Position numbers and translations under genes: made by a program
The notes under the pieces: model-generated
Told to the model about the DNA's origin: nothing
Seen by the model: the letters and a program-made list of their open reading frames with translations, nothing else
Database searches by the model: none
Shown here: positions 28,299-37,611 of the stretch, piece by piece
How positions within the stretch are numbered: the first letter of the stretch is position 1
How the letters are laid out: each line of letters opens with the position of its first letter
Origin: a bacterium
GTDB lineage: Bacteria; JAMCPX01
Length of the DNA stretch: 64,000 nt
Reading direction: 5' to 3'
NCBI GenBank assembly: GCA_021792615.1
Contig: JAJYUJ010000007.1
Span: forward strand, 16,195-80,194

Positions 28299-30305
28299 TT
28301 ATACCTTCACCGCCTCTTCTATAAAGACCGACACATCCAGTACAAGCACAATCTCTCCCGAGCCTATGTCGGCGGCACCGGATATCCCCCTCGTACCTTT
28401 TAACAGTTTTCCGAGAGGTTTGATAACGACGTCCTGCTGCCCGACAAACCTGTCCGCCAGTATGCCTATCCAGCGCTCCCCGCTTCCGACAACTACGATA
28501 TAATAATTATCTGCTTTTTCCGGTTTCTCCGTATGAAAGTTAAAGAACCTCGGGAGCCGGATGACCGGGATAACGCTTTCCCTGAGCTTTATAACTTCTT
28601 TGTTTTCAATAATCCTTATTTCGTCCGCACCGATGGAGAGGCTTTCGTTGATGGAATTCAGCGGCACCGCATAACGCTTCCCCTCGGACTCGATAAGGAG
28701 TGCCTGTATGATTGCAAGGGTAACCGGAAGGGTCAGGGTAAACCTTGTCCATTTGCCCTCCTGCGTATCGACATCTATCATTCCACTGATGACCCGTAAG
28801 TTCGTTTTTACGACATCGAGTCCGACGCCCCTTCCCGATACCTCGCTCACATCCGATTTTGTGGAAAAACCGGGAAGGAACAGCAGGTTAAAAAGCTCTT
28901 CACGCGTAGGCTTCGCCGTATTACTCAGTAATCCTTTTTCCACAGCCTTGCGTTGTACCGAGGAGAGCGAGACACCCCTGCCGTCATCCTCCACCTCTAT
29001 AAGGACATGGTTGCCTTTTTGGTAGGCACGAATGGTTATCTTACCCTTGGAAGGCTTGCCCGCTATGATCCTTTCGTCAGCGGGCTCGATGCCGTGATCA
29101 ATCGAATTGCGGATTATGTGCATCATGGGATCGGTCAGTTCCTCGATAATAAGCTTGTCCAGCTCCGTATCTGCCCCGTAAAATTCCAATTCTATTTCCT
29201 TCCCGAGGTCCTTTGCTATTCTTGTTGCCGTTCTCGTGAGTTTGTCGAAAAGCTGACTCAACGGTATCATTCTTATTTCAATGACCCCTGTCTGGAGATC
29301 CCGCATTTTTCTTTCCATGTCCTTTATGGTCTTGTTGAGTTCAACCGCTATGCCTTTAAACCCTATCTCTTGCCGTATACTCTCCGCTATCTTCATAAGG
29401 TTGGTCTTCGAGAGTACGAGTTCACCGACGATATTCATGATATAATCGAGTTTGGATATATCTACCCGCACAGTCTGCGCTATGCCCTTTATCGAGGTGG
29501 TCTCATCCAGAACCCCCCTGGCACCATTGTTCACATCAGCACTTTTCTTTTCCTCCGCAGCAACAACGGTTTGTTTTCTTATGTTTTGTATTTTTATATT
29601 TTTAAAATCGATTCCTGCGGTCAATTGTTCTTCCCGCACCTTTGTTCCGAGAAGTATATCGAATTTTATCTCTCCTTCTTTCGCCTCGGTCGTACTGGGG
29701 AGGGTTGTAATGATTTCGCCGAAATTCTTCATCTGGGCGGTAAGGTCGGCAAGTTCTTTGTCGAAACTTAGCAGGCTGAACGAAACGTCTATTTTAAAAA
29801 GGTTGTTCTGGTCCTTGATATTCTCCCGCAATCTTGATTCTTCATATTCGGTGAGTACCGAGAGTATGTCTTTGTTTAGGGTAAGCCCGTCGAAAAGGGT
29901 ATCCTTCTGTTCAGCCTGTTTGCCAATTTCGGCATCTTTCAACTGTTTGAGCAGAGGCTCCACATCCATTCCTTTGCCAAACGTGTCGGAAGATATCATG
30001 GTTCTCAGCATATCGCCCGCTGCATACAGCGTCTTTATCAGTTGATCCGTGATCGCTACCTTGCTCAGCCTGACCTTGTCCAGGAGATCTTCCATCTTGT
30101 GGCTCGTCTCCGTGATCTCCTTATATCCGAACATACTCGAGATTCCTTTTAAGGAATGAGCCGAGCGGAACAGCTCGTTGATGGTATCGGGATTCGGCTT
30201 ACCTGTTTTTCTGACAGAGTCTATTTCATTAATGTCTTTGAATATCTTGTCGATTAATTCTTCCGATTCTGCAACAAACTCTTTTGCTGCCTTGTTTTGT
30301 TCCAT
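28299..30305 (-). CDS. cheA: Chemotaxis histidine kinase CheA
   Basis: A 668-residue kinase. The Hpt domain carries H50 in FRSAHSLKGISSMFG. A middle region (about 130-250) may be a divergent regulator-binding domain. Dimerisation, HATPase and C-terminal CheW domains follow. ATP-binding boxes are HIIRNSIDHGIEP (N), VEDDGRGV (G1) and SGRGVGLDVVKTN (G2). It presumably phosphorylates CheY, CheB and perhaps the two atypical receivers encoded beside it. It starts 3 bases after cheY. Confidence 0.97.
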   Translation of the reverse strand: MEQNKAAKEFVAESEELIDKIFKDINEIDSVRKTGKPNPDTINELFRSAHSLKGISSMFGYKEITETSHKMEDLLDKVRLSKVAITDQLIKTLYAAGDMLRTMISSDTFGKGMDVEPLLKQLKDAEIGKQAEQKDTLFDGLTLNKDILSVLTEYEESRLRENIKDQNNLFKIDVSFSLLSFDKELADLTAQMKNFGEIITTLPSTTEAKEGEIKFDILLGTKVREEQLTAGIDFKNIKIQNIRKQTVVAAEEKKSADVNNGARGVLDETTSIKGIAQTVRVDISKLDYIMNIVGELVLSKTNLMKIAESIRQEIGFKGIAVELNKTIKDMERKMRDLQTGVIEIRMIPLSQLFDKLTRTATRIAKDLGKEIELEFYGADTELDKLIIEELTDPMMHIIRNSIDHGIEPADERIIAGKPSKGKITIRAYQKGNHVLIEVEDDGRGVSLSSVQRKAVEKGLLSNTAKPTREELFNLLFLPGFSTKSDVSEVSGRGVGLDVVKTNLRVISGMIDVDTQEGKWTRFTLTLPVTLAIIQALLIESEGKRYAVPLNSINESLSIGADEIRIIENKEVIKLRESVIPVIRLPRFFNFHTEKPEKADNYYIVVVGSGERWIGILADRFVGQQDVVIKPLGKLLKGTRGISGAADIGSGEIVLVLDVSVFIEEAVKV

Positions 30306-30308
30306 AGC

Positions 30309-30677
30309 TTACCCGATATACCTTTTCAGGATCCCCTGCAGTTCTTCAGGCTTAAAGGGTTTGACCAGGTATTCGTTGGCTCCGAGCGCCATGCCTTTCT
30401 GCCTGTCCATTTCCGTGCCTTCGGTGGAAATGATAATGAGCGGTATGTCTTTGTATTGCTGATTTTTTCTTACAAAACTGATGAGTTCAAGGCCGTTTAT
30501 ATCCGGCATATTGATGTCGGTCACGATCATGTTGAAATCTACCTGCGGCAGGAGTTTGAGCGCTTCAAAGCCCGTGGCGCTCTCGTACACTTCATAACTA
30601 CCATAACTCTCTATGGCGGAAGATATGAACGCTCTCATCGTAGGAGAGTCTTCTACGATAAGTATGTTTTTACTCAT
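30309..30677 (-). CDS. cheY: Chemotaxis response regulator CheY
   Basis: A 122-residue single receiver domain with the complete site: acidic residues in IVEDSPTMRAF, phosphoacceptor in VTDINMPD, Thr in IISTEG and Lys in VKPFK. It overlaps the upstream PATAN gene by 4 bases and precedes cheA by 3. No flagellar switch genes are present in the window, so the target is unknown. Confidence 0.94.
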   Translation of the reverse strand: MSKNILIVEDSPTMRAFISSAIESYGSYEVYESATGFEALKLLPQVDFNMIVTDINMPDINGLELISFVRKNQQYKDIPLIIISTEGTEMDRQKGMALGANEYLVKPFKPEELQGILKRYIG

Positions 30678-32356
30678 TGTTCATCCTTTCGCTCCCTTAT
30701 TATCCTTTCGAGATACGCCTTCTCCATAACGATGCTTGCCTGACTCATGAAAATCTCAAACGTCGTCATGTCCGGTATCTTCTTCTTGAGAGGTACATTA
30801 TCACCATAAAATACGGCCGCAACTCTATTCGCCGTTAAAAGGGGCACGACATAGGATTCCACAGGCCATTCCCCGCCTATCTGCCCCAAAAAATTTTTGT
30901 TGCCCTCCGTTTGTTCGGGTGCTTCTTTCAGGGACACTTTGTATTTTAAGACCTTCCCTATCAGAGAATGTTCGTCCACTTCTATTTCCATTTTTTTAAC
31001 CACAACATTGGGATTATCAAAAAAGGCCTCGAGGCCGAATTGACCGAGTCCCTTGATCTTATTTCTTGTTACCAGGAACAGAATTCCCCTGTTCAATAAC
31101 TCGCTGGCGAATCTCATGATCAAAAGGGTAACCTCTCCGGTAAAATTCGGGCTCATAAGTTCATCTATCATGGATTTCAAGGTAAGCAAACCGGGGCTCG
31201 TATCCGCGCGCTGTTCAGTCGTCTCGGGCAGGAGTTCTGTTTCGTCCTGAAATTCTTTTGTAAGCTCCTCCGTTATGTCCTGAACAAACCGGGACCCTGT
31301 ATCTTCCTCGTCCGGAACGACATCCGCTCTTGGTTTGACATCCTTCATACCCGGCTTGAACGTAAAGCCCGCTTCCTGATATTGCCGGAAAAGGGTTGTT
31401 ACCTTCTCCAGTATCTCCATGAATATATCGATGTCCGGAGAAGTCCTCGAGAATTTTTTCGGTTTTTTCAAATAGGCATAGACCCCGCTCAGTTTTGCCT
31501 CTTTTAAGACCTCTTCATTGTTGACACTGCTTAAAAGGATAACGGGCACCTTCATCTTCTTGTCAAGGATCCATTCCAGCAATTCCATCCCGCCCAGCAT
31601 TCCCTCGCCCTTTGCTTTCGGTATGGTAAGGTCCGCTATTACCATGGGGAATCTCGGGGAATCTTTGATCGTTTCGAGATATTCATACAGTGCGTTCAAA
31701 TCGGCCATGGCCGACGTCCTGAATCCTCTCGATTCAAGACTGTCCTTGAGGAATGTCTGGGAATCCGCATTTTGATCGATAATAATGAATTCTTCCATCT
31801 CCCGGATCTGATCTGCAAATTCGTCCTTTTGTTCTGGCTCGAACCCCCGATCTCGTCGTTTCTCATCTGACTTCCGTGCTCCTTCTATGGCAACATACTG
31901 CGGATTCAGCGGCACCGCGAGATAGCTTTCCCTCTGGGGTTTGTAAACATCCTTCAGATTTTCGGTAATTTCAAAATCGAAATTGCCCTCGGTCCATGAA
32001 AAAAAACCGAAAATGATTCCGTTCATGTAGGTTTGTACGACCTCTTCCGCAACATCTTCGTTTACAATTTTTGATTGAATAAGAAATGATTTTGCATCGG
32101 AGGTTCCGCTCTTATCAATCTGGTTGCCCAGTTCTTCCATGAACTTGTCCTCTATAATGCCCTTCTCGTGCAGTAATCGAAGGATATCATTGGAATCGGT
32201 ACTGTTTGAAGCGGAGATGATCTGGCCGTCGATGAAAACGATCTTTCCCTCTTCTCCTTTCCTTGTCAGATAGAGAATACCGGAGCGTCTGCTCAAACTG
32301 AGGATTTGGAGTATATCTCCCAGCGCCAGATCTTCAAGGCTACCAATTAAACTCAT
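30674..32356 (-). CDS. PATAN (DUF4388)-receiver protein with C-terminal GAF-like region
   Basis: A 560-residue protein. An N-terminal PATAN/DUF4388 domain (about 1-160; MSLIGSLEDLALGDILQIL, GKIVFIDGQIISA) is followed by a receiver domain (about 187-325) with phosphoacceptor D242 in VIADLTIPK, where a ~10-residue insertion follows, and a C-terminal ~170-residue region resembling a GAF-type sensor. PATAN proteins are known to pair with chemosensory and pilus-control regulators in cyanobacteria and deltaproteobacteria. The frame opens 40 codons upstream, but AGGAG and a promoter favour the ATG at 32356. It is the first gene of the chemosensory transcription unit. Confidence 0.85.
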   Translation of the reverse strand: MSLIGSLEDLALGDILQILSLSRRSGILYLTRKGEEGKIVFIDGQIISASNSTDSNDILRLLHEKGIIEDKFMEELGNQIDKSGTSDAKSFLIQSKIVNEDVAEEVVQTYMNGIIFGFFSWTEGNFDFEITENLKDVYKPQRESYLAVPLNPQYVAIEGARKSDEKRRDRGFEPEQKDEFADQIREMEEFIIIDQNADSQTFLKDSLESRGFRTSAMADLNALYEYLETIKDSPRFPMVIADLTIPKAKGEGMLGGMELLEWILDKKMKVPVILLSSVNNEEVLKEAKLSGVYAYLKKPKKFSRTSPDIDIFMEILEKVTTLFRQYQEAGFTFKPGMKDVKPRADVVPDEEDTGSRFVQDITEELTKEFQDETELLPETTEQRADTSPGLLTLKSMIDELMSPNFTGEVTLLIMRFASELLNRGILFLVTRNKIKGLGQFGLEAFFDNPNVVVKKMEIEVDEHSLIGKVLKYKVSLKEAPEQTEGNKNFLGQIGGEWPVESYVVPLLTANRVAAVFYGDNVPLKKKIPDMTTFEIFMSQASIVMEKAYLERIIRERKDEQ

Positions 32357-32398
32357 GTATTTTGTTTTTCTCCTCTTCTGTTCTCTCGTACTTTTCCT

Positions 32399-32426
32399 AT
32401 CATACCCTATGTCCTGTGTAAAGCAA
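32399..32426 (-). promoter_or_regulatory. Putative promoter of the chemosensory operon
   Basis: On the minus strand TTGCTT (32421-32426), a 16-base spacer and TATGAT (32399-32404) lie about 40 bases before the PATAN gene start, in the 149-base gap after the SMC-like ATPase gene. This is the largest internal gap between ffh and cheB. Confidence 0.5.
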
Positions 32427-32505
32427 CACACAGACTCACGGGCATGCAGATCTCCCTGAGTAAAACGGATTTCCACGAACAGATGCCACGATTGGCTGTC
32501 GTGGA

Positions 32506-34464
32506 TTATAACGATATAAAGGTATCAGCGAATGGTTTTAGATTGCCGTCTTTTGTTAAGAAAAGTACCTGGGTTTCCTTTGAGAGGTTTTTTACCATAC
32601 GGTAAACTGCGGCTCTGTTGGCATCATCGAGCAGCATAATGGGGTCATCCATGACAAGAGGCCATGGCCACTTCTCGGCGGCAAGTTCCGAGACGGCTAC
32701 AATCACGGAGAGCATGCCCCTTTCCCGGACCGAACCCGATACATTGTTCAATTCAACTTCTCTGCCCGTATCCGTGATGCAAACGATCCTGTTGTCTGCG
32801 ATCGAAATTTCCTGAAATTTTCCGAAGGTCAGCGTTTTAAAATGGGAACTCGCAGTTGTTCCTATGAGAGACAGAATTTTGTCTTTTCCTTCCCCGATAA
32901 TGTCTGCCATGCTGTTTATATTCTTCATAAAAGCCGGCACCGGCACCTGCCGGGGCTGACGGACTTCTTCATAGTGTTTTTGCTGCACCGGGGGTTCTTT
33001 TTTTTGTTGCACCGCTTCGTTCCCCGTCTTGCTGAGTTTGTTTTTCAGGCTTTCTATCTGCTGGGATATCGAGTAAGGGTCCATGCCGGACATTGCCATC
33101 GTCCTTACTTCTTCCTGCACCGCTTCCAGATCCGATTTTAGCTTGTCCTCCCGTTGTTTGAGAATATCCGGTCCGTTCTCGGTTACTGCGGTGTTATACC
33201 TCGACTTGGCCTTTGCAAATTCCTCGAGAACCTCCCTGTACCTCTTGATGCCTTCTTTCAATGAGGCGGGCGATTCGAGTTTCATGGAGCTTATGATGCT
33301 CTTAATAACAGAGCCTTCAATTTCATACTTATTCCTCTGTTCTTTTATCTGTTTCTCAAGTGCGGCAACAGCCACTTTCCTTTTTTTGATTTCTCCTCTT
33401 TTCCCCGCATCTTTCCAGAGGGCATATCCCATCGTACCCAGGCCGGCAAACACACCCGCCGAGAAGTACATACCCCAGGAACCTGCAAAGATTGATAAGA
33501 GGATGGGTATCACGATAAACGATAAAACCAGTCCGGCGCCTGCAATAAAAATTTTATCCTTGTAAAAGGGAGGCATATCTGCACTCACCGATTCAAACTG
33601 CGTCCTCTGCCGCTCTATCTCATCTATTTCTTTTTTTATCCTTCCTTCAAATTTTAAGTATTCATCTATCTTGGTCTCGATATCGTCGGGTAAATCCGAG
33701 AACTTGTTCAAGGTGTTTACCTGTTTTTCTATGTCCTGTAACGTCGTTTGGAGATCGTTTATGACCCTGATTTTATCCTGAACGTCCGTAATCTCCGATT
33801 CCAGTTGTTCTGCCTTATCCTGCTTCTCTGTCGCAGCAGACGCGCGTTTAAGCTCATCCTCGAGCTTTCCAATTTCCGAAAGGATCTCTTCCCCGGTCAT
33901 GGCATTTTGATGCAGGTCTTCGACCGCTGCATACGACGAGGGCTCGAAGTCATTGACACCGCCGAAACCGGTGTTTACATCTCCGGTTAGGGTAAATTGC
34001 TCCGGCTCCCGGGTAATCGAAGACTCCTCACTGGGAGATGAATCCATACTGCTGTAAGGATTGATCAGGAAAAGGTCTTTGTACACATCCAGGGGTTTGA
34101 ACAAAAGATCCCGTTTGAAAAATTCCCTTATCTCTTTTTTATCCTTTGAAACAAAGTCGAATTTTTTGGTCTCCTGATTGTATTTCGACAATAGTACCGC
34201 ATCGGTGCTTACATCCATAAGAAGCCTGAAATTATCAGGACCGTCTCTCAGGGTAATGCCGAGTCTTGTCTCCTTTGCACCGTCGCTTACCAGTCTTTCC
34301 TGTTGCTCCCCGGTCAGGGAAAGTAAAAAGAAAATGGCATCTGCTATTGTCGTTTTCCCTTTCTCATTGCCGCCAAAAAATACATTCAACCCGTTGCTCA
34401 GCTGGAACCGTATCGGTTCCCTGAATCTTCCGACCCCCTGAAGGATAAATTCCTTTATTACCAT
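32506..34464 (-). CDS. SMC/RecF-like ATPase with two central transmembrane helices
   Basis: A 652-residue protein. The N-terminal half-ATPase has Walker A GGNEKGKT (31-38). A coiled coil (about 190-295) leads into two adjacent hydrophobic helices (about 305-326 and 330-350), then a second coiled coil, and a C-terminal half-ATPase with SVRERGMLSV (signature-like), Walker B WPLVMDDPIMLLDD and a VLFLTKD segment. The layout resembles the YhaN group of AAA proteins, whose function is poorly known. It starts 13 bases after rplS and shares that operon; the chemosensory promoter lies after it. A 6-bp hairpin (CCACGA/TCGTGG) without a T-run follows its stop. Confidence 0.8.
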   Translation of the reverse strand: MVIKEFILQGVGRFREPIRFQLSNGLNVFFGGNEKGKTTIADAIFFLLSLTGEQQERLVSDGAKETRLGITLRDGPDNFRLLMDVSTDAVLLSKYNQETKKFDFVSKDKKEIREFFKRDLLFKPLDVYKDLFLINPYSSMDSSPSEESSITREPEQFTLTGDVNTGFGGVNDFEPSSYAAVEDLHQNAMTGEEILSEIGKLEDELKRASAATEKQDKAEQLESEITDVQDKIRVINDLQTTLQDIEKQVNTLNKFSDLPDDIETKIDEYLKFEGRIKKEIDEIERQRTQFESVSADMPPFYKDKIFIAGAGLVLSFIVIPILLSIFAGSWGMYFSAGVFAGLGTMGYALWKDAGKRGEIKKRKVAVAALEKQIKEQRNKYEIEGSVIKSIISSMKLESPASLKEGIKRYREVLEEFAKAKSRYNTAVTENGPDILKQREDKLKSDLEAVQEEVRTMAMSGMDPYSISQQIESLKNKLSKTGNEAVQQKKEPPVQQKHYEEVRQPRQVPVPAFMKNINSMADIIGEGKDKILSLIGTTASSHFKTLTFGKFQEISIADNRIVCITDTGREVELNNVSGSVRERGMLSVIVAVSELAAEKWPWPLVMDDPIMLLDDANRAAVYRMVKNLSKETQVLFLTKDGNLKPFADTFISL

Positions 34465-34477
34465 TGAGTCTTATGCG

Positions 34478-34885
34478 TTATTTCGTATCGCCCGCAACCG
34501 GCTGCCCGGCATCTGCTTCCTGTACAAGGAGTTCCGTGTCTTTCATCCGCTTCAGCCTGCTCGATTTTGAACTCAGCCCTCTTAAATAATATAACTTCGC
34601 TCTTTTGACCTTCATTCTCTGAACAACATCGACCTTCTCTATGAACGGGGAGTAAAGCGGAAAAATCCTCTCGACACCGACGCCGTAAGATACTTTCCTT
34701 ATGGTGAAGTTCGTGTTAATCCCCCCGCCGCTTATACCGATCACCACGCCTTCGAATTGCTGGACCCTTGTCTTATCGCCTTCTTTGTATTTGGTAAACA
34801 CCTTTACCGTGTCGCCTGCCCTGAAATCTATCCGTTTCTTTTCACTGCCCGTTATCTCTTTTTCCATGAATGTAAGATTGTCCAT
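34478..34885 (-). CDS. rplS: 50S ribosomal protein L19
   Basis: A 135-residue ribosomal protein at the 30S-50S interface. [31 protein letters not shown] and [16 protein letters not shown] are family-defining, and the ~15-residue C-terminal tail is an extension. AGGAGGAAAA precedes the ATG. It lies 8 bases after trmD. Confidence 0.97.
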   Translation of the reverse strand: MDNLTFMEKEITGSEKKRIDFRAGDTVKVFTKYKEGDKTRVQQFEGVVIGISGGGINTNFTIRKVSYGVGVERIFPLYSPFIEKVDVVQRMKVKRAKLYYLRGLSSKSSRLKRMKDTELLVQEADAGQPVAGDTK

Positions 34886-34893
34886 TTTTCCTC

Positions 34894-35628
34894 CTAATTT
34901 GTTTTCTCTATGGTTTCAATAATACGTAAAATATCCCGATCCTGTTTAGCCTTTTCCAGAAGGTCCGGCCTTTTGTCTGCGGTCTGCCTGACCGATTGTT
35001 CCATACGCCATTTTTCCACTTCCTTGTGATTGCCGGATAATAATACCGGGGGTACTTCGTGACCCTCAAACGTCCTCGGCTTTGTATACTGCGGGTATTC
35101 CAGCAGTCCTTTCTCATAGGATTCACGGACGATGGATTCCTCATTGCCGATAAAACCCGGTACCAGTCTCGAAACACTTTCTATAAAAACGAGCGCTGCT
35201 GCCTCGCCTCCGGAAAGCACATAGTCGCCTATCGATAATTCTTCGTCCGCATAAAAGGCAGGCACCCTGTCATCGATGCCCTCATACCTTCCGCACACCA
35301 GGACAAATTTCCTCGATCGGGAAAACCGCTTTGCCTCATGTTGATCGAATCTTTTTCCCCTGGGGGAAAACACAATGACCTTATATTCTTTATCATCCGC
35401 CCTGGCGTTTCGTATGGCAGACACGATGGGTTCCGGCTTCATGACCATACCGGCACCTCCGCCATACGGCGTATCATCAACTGTTCTGTGTTTATCATGT
35501 GCAAAGTCCCTTATATCCGTTATATCTATTTTCAGATTACCTTTGCCTATCGCCTGTTTCAGCAAGCCATCCATAAATGGTGATGCAAAGTATTTTGGAA
35601 AAATGCTCAGGATCTTAAAATGAAGCAT
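34894..35628 (-). CDS. trmD: tRNA (guanine-N1)-methyltransferase TrmD
   Basis: Methylates G37 of tRNAs using SAM bound in a trefoil knot. The 244-residue product shows [30 protein letters not shown] and [15 protein letters not shown]. The ATG at 35628 starts the usual [11 protein letters not shown]; an in-frame GTG four codons earlier is less likely. The gene that commonly precedes trmD, rimM, is absent here: only 43 bases separate it from khpA. Confidence 0.96.
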   Translation of the reverse strand: MLHFKILSIFPKYFASPFMDGLLKQAIGKGNLKIDITDIRDFAHDKHRTVDDTPYGGGAGMVMKPEPIVSAIRNARADDKEYKVIVFSPRGKRFDQHEAKRFSRSRKFVLVCGRYEGIDDRVPAFYADEELSIGDYVLSGGEAAALVFIESVSRLVPGFIGNEESIVRESYEKGLLEYPQYTKPRTFEGHEVPPVLLSGNHKEVEKWRMEQSVRQTADKRPDLLEKAKQDRDILRIIETIEKTN

Positions 35629-35671
35629 ACAACATCGCACAACGTAATACGGTAACGGTTCGGTAAACCGT

Positions 35672-35902
35672 TCAATCCAATATTTCCAGCACGAATCTCT
35701 TCTTCAGCTTATTACCGGCAGCACTCAGGATAGTCCGTATGGCTTTCGCCGTTTTTCCTTCCTTACCGATTACCTTACCCATGTCTTCCTTATCAACCCT
35801 GAGTTCAATGACCGATGTGTGTTCACTTTCTACGATCTTAACCTCAACCTTCTCCGGTTTATCAACGAGCTGCTTTGCAATGCTTTCTACCAGGTCCTTC
35901 AT
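35672..35902 (-). CDS. khpA: KH-domain RNA-binding protein KhpA
   Basis: A 76-residue single KH domain with [17 protein letters not shown] containing the GxxG loop. Members bind structured RNA, and in some bacteria pair with KhpB to influence cell division. GGAGG precedes the ATG. It lies 12 bases after rpsP, the usual position. Confidence 0.94.
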   Translation of the reverse strand: MKDLVESIAKQLVDKPEKVEVKIVESEHTSVIELRVDKEDMGKVIGKEGKTAKAIRTILSAAGNKLKKRFVLEILD

Positions 35903-35914
35903 GGTTAACCTCCA

Positions 35915-36154
35915 TCATACGATCTTTTGAGCCTCCAGTAAGCTCTTCACCCGTGAAGAGAGTTGGGCGCCTTTCCCTACCCATTGTTTTATTTTTTCAG
36001 CATCGATCTTGAGCGTGTACGGATCCGTTTTGGGGCTGAAATTCCCCAGCACCTCGAGTACCCTGCCGCCGGCCGTATACCGGGAATCTTCAACGACGAT
36101 CCTGTACTGCTGAATATGCTTTCTGCCGAATTTTTTAAGCCTGATTGCTATCAT
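35915..36154 (-). CDS. rpsP: 30S ribosomal protein S16
   Basis: A 79-residue ribosomal protein beginning MIAIRLKKFGRKHIQQYRIV and containing FSPKTDPYTLKIDAEKI, both diagnostic. GGAGGAAAAAGG precedes the start. It lies 16 bases after ffh. Confidence 0.98.
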   Translation of the reverse strand: MIAIRLKKFGRKHIQQYRIVVEDSRYTAGGRVLEVLGNFSPKTDPYTLKIDAEKIKQWVGKGAQLSSRVKSLLEAQKIV

Positions 36155-36170
36155 CCTTTTTCCTCCATTC

Positions 36171-37487
36171 CTAATGTAGATATTTCTTTATTCCTTTTAT
36201 ACCACCTTTTTGAAGAATGTCCATCATACGCTGTGATTCATAAAAACGCTTTATAAGCCTGTTCACGTCCTCCGGCTTCGTGCCGCTCCCTTTTGCTATC
36301 CTCTGTTTCCTTTTCCCGTTCAAAAGATCGGGATTGCTCCGCTCCTGGCCGGTCATGGAATTGATAATCGCTTCATATACTTTCATATCTTTCTTTACCG
36401 CATCCGGCTGTATGTTGTTTTTTATCTTGCCGAACCCGGGTACCATATCAAACAACGATTCTATGGACCCGATCTTTTTCACCATCTTCAGTTGCTTTAT
36501 GAAATCCTGGAAGGTAAACTTTCCCTTTGCAAGATGCTTGGCATCCTCTACGTCTTCCTGCGTTACAACCTCGGTCATTTTTTCTACAAGGCCGCTCAGA
36601 TCTCCACTGCCGATAATCCGAGCAACGAGCTTGTCCGGATCGAATGGCTCCAGTGCGGAAACAGCCTCTCCGATTCCGGTATAAAAAATGGGCTTATCGA
36701 TAATCTTCCTGAACGATATGACGGCTCCGCCCCTGGTGTCGCCTTCGAATTTCGTAAATATTGCCCCGTCGTATCCGACTCCCTGCATGAAGCCTTCCGC
36801 CATTTTGAGGACATCGTGTCCCATCATAGAATCAACGACCAGTACGGTCTGCGCCGGATTCAGCGTTTCCTTCACCTGTTTGAGTTCGCTCACCAGTGCC
36901 GTATCGATATGCAGTCTGCCCGCCGTATCGACGATGATAAAATCGCACCCCTGGCGTGCGGAAACGAGACGCAGGTCCTTCAATGCTTCGTATCCTTTCG
37001 AGGAAATATCCTCGTTCACAGGGAACCCGTTTGCCTTTGCAAGCGTTATGAGCTGCTCCTGTGCGGCAGGCCGGTTGAAATCAATGGACACGAGGTACGG
37101 CTTTAACCCCCGCTTGTCCTTCATATACTTTGCAAGTTTGACCGCTGTCGTGGTTTTGCCCGTACCCTGAAGCCCGACCAGCATGACAATGTCCCCCGTA
37201 CCGTTGATTTTGACGGGTGCGGGATCACCCATGATGCGTATCAGCTCGGCCTTCAGGATACCGAGGAGGAACTGTGACGGATTGATGCTTTTCGCTAATT
37301 CCTCGCCCATGACCTTCTGCTTGACGCTTTCGAGCAGCTCTTTGACGACGCGGTAATGAACATCCGCTTCAAGCAAGGCAATCCTGATGTCTTTCAGGGC
37401 ATCGTCTATGTCTTGTTCCGAAAGCAATCCCCTCTTGGACAGTTTATCAAAAAGTTTTGTAATTTTTTCCTGAAGAAACTCTAACAT
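36171..37487 (-). CDS. ffh: Signal recognition particle protein Ffh
   Basis: GTPase that with 4.5S RNA targets membrane and secreted proteins to FtsY. The 438-residue product has the N domain, G domain (G1 GLQGTGKTTT, DTAGRL, TKFEGDTRGG) and the C-terminal M domain (LLNGKRKQRIAKGSG). The ATG at 37487 follows ACGGAG. First gene of the ffh-rpsP-khpA-trmD-rplS operon, with a good promoter upstream. Confidence 0.98.
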   Translation of the reverse strand: MLEFLQEKITKLFDKLSKRGLLSEQDIDDALKDIRIALLEADVHYRVVKELLESVKQKVMGEELAKSINPSQFLLGILKAELIRIMGDPAPVKINGTGDIVMLVGLQGTGKTTTAVKLAKYMKDKRGLKPYLVSIDFNRPAAQEQLITLAKANGFPVNEDISSKGYEALKDLRLVSARQGCDFIIVDTAGRLHIDTALVSELKQVKETLNPAQTVLVVDSMMGHDVLKMAEGFMQGVGYDGAIFTKFEGDTRGGAVISFRKIIDKPIFYTGIGEAVSALEPFDPDKLVARIIGSGDLSGLVEKMTEVVTQEDVEDAKHLAKGKFTFQDFIKQLKMVKKIGSIESLFDMVPGFGKIKNNIQPDAVKKDMKVYEAIINSMTGQERSNPDLLNGKRKQRIAKGSGTKPEDVNRLIKRFYESQRMMDILQKGGIKGIKKYLH

Positions 37488-37513
37488 TATTACTCCGTTT
37501 TATCGAACTTATC

Positions 37514-37542
37514 TTTGTATTTTATAAAAAGTGGCTTGTCAA
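37514..37542 (-). promoter_or_regulatory. Putative promoter of the ffh operon
   Basis: On the minus strand TTGACA (37537-37542) is 17 bases from TACAAA (37514-37519), 27 bases before the ffh start, in the 124-base gap after the sterol-reductase-like gene. Confidence 0.55.
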
Positions 37543-37611
37543 GGATATGCAGTTTTTTATTGTCAAAACGAACCGATTGGAATGATCGAATCATTTTTAA
37601 TCTTCCGGGAC

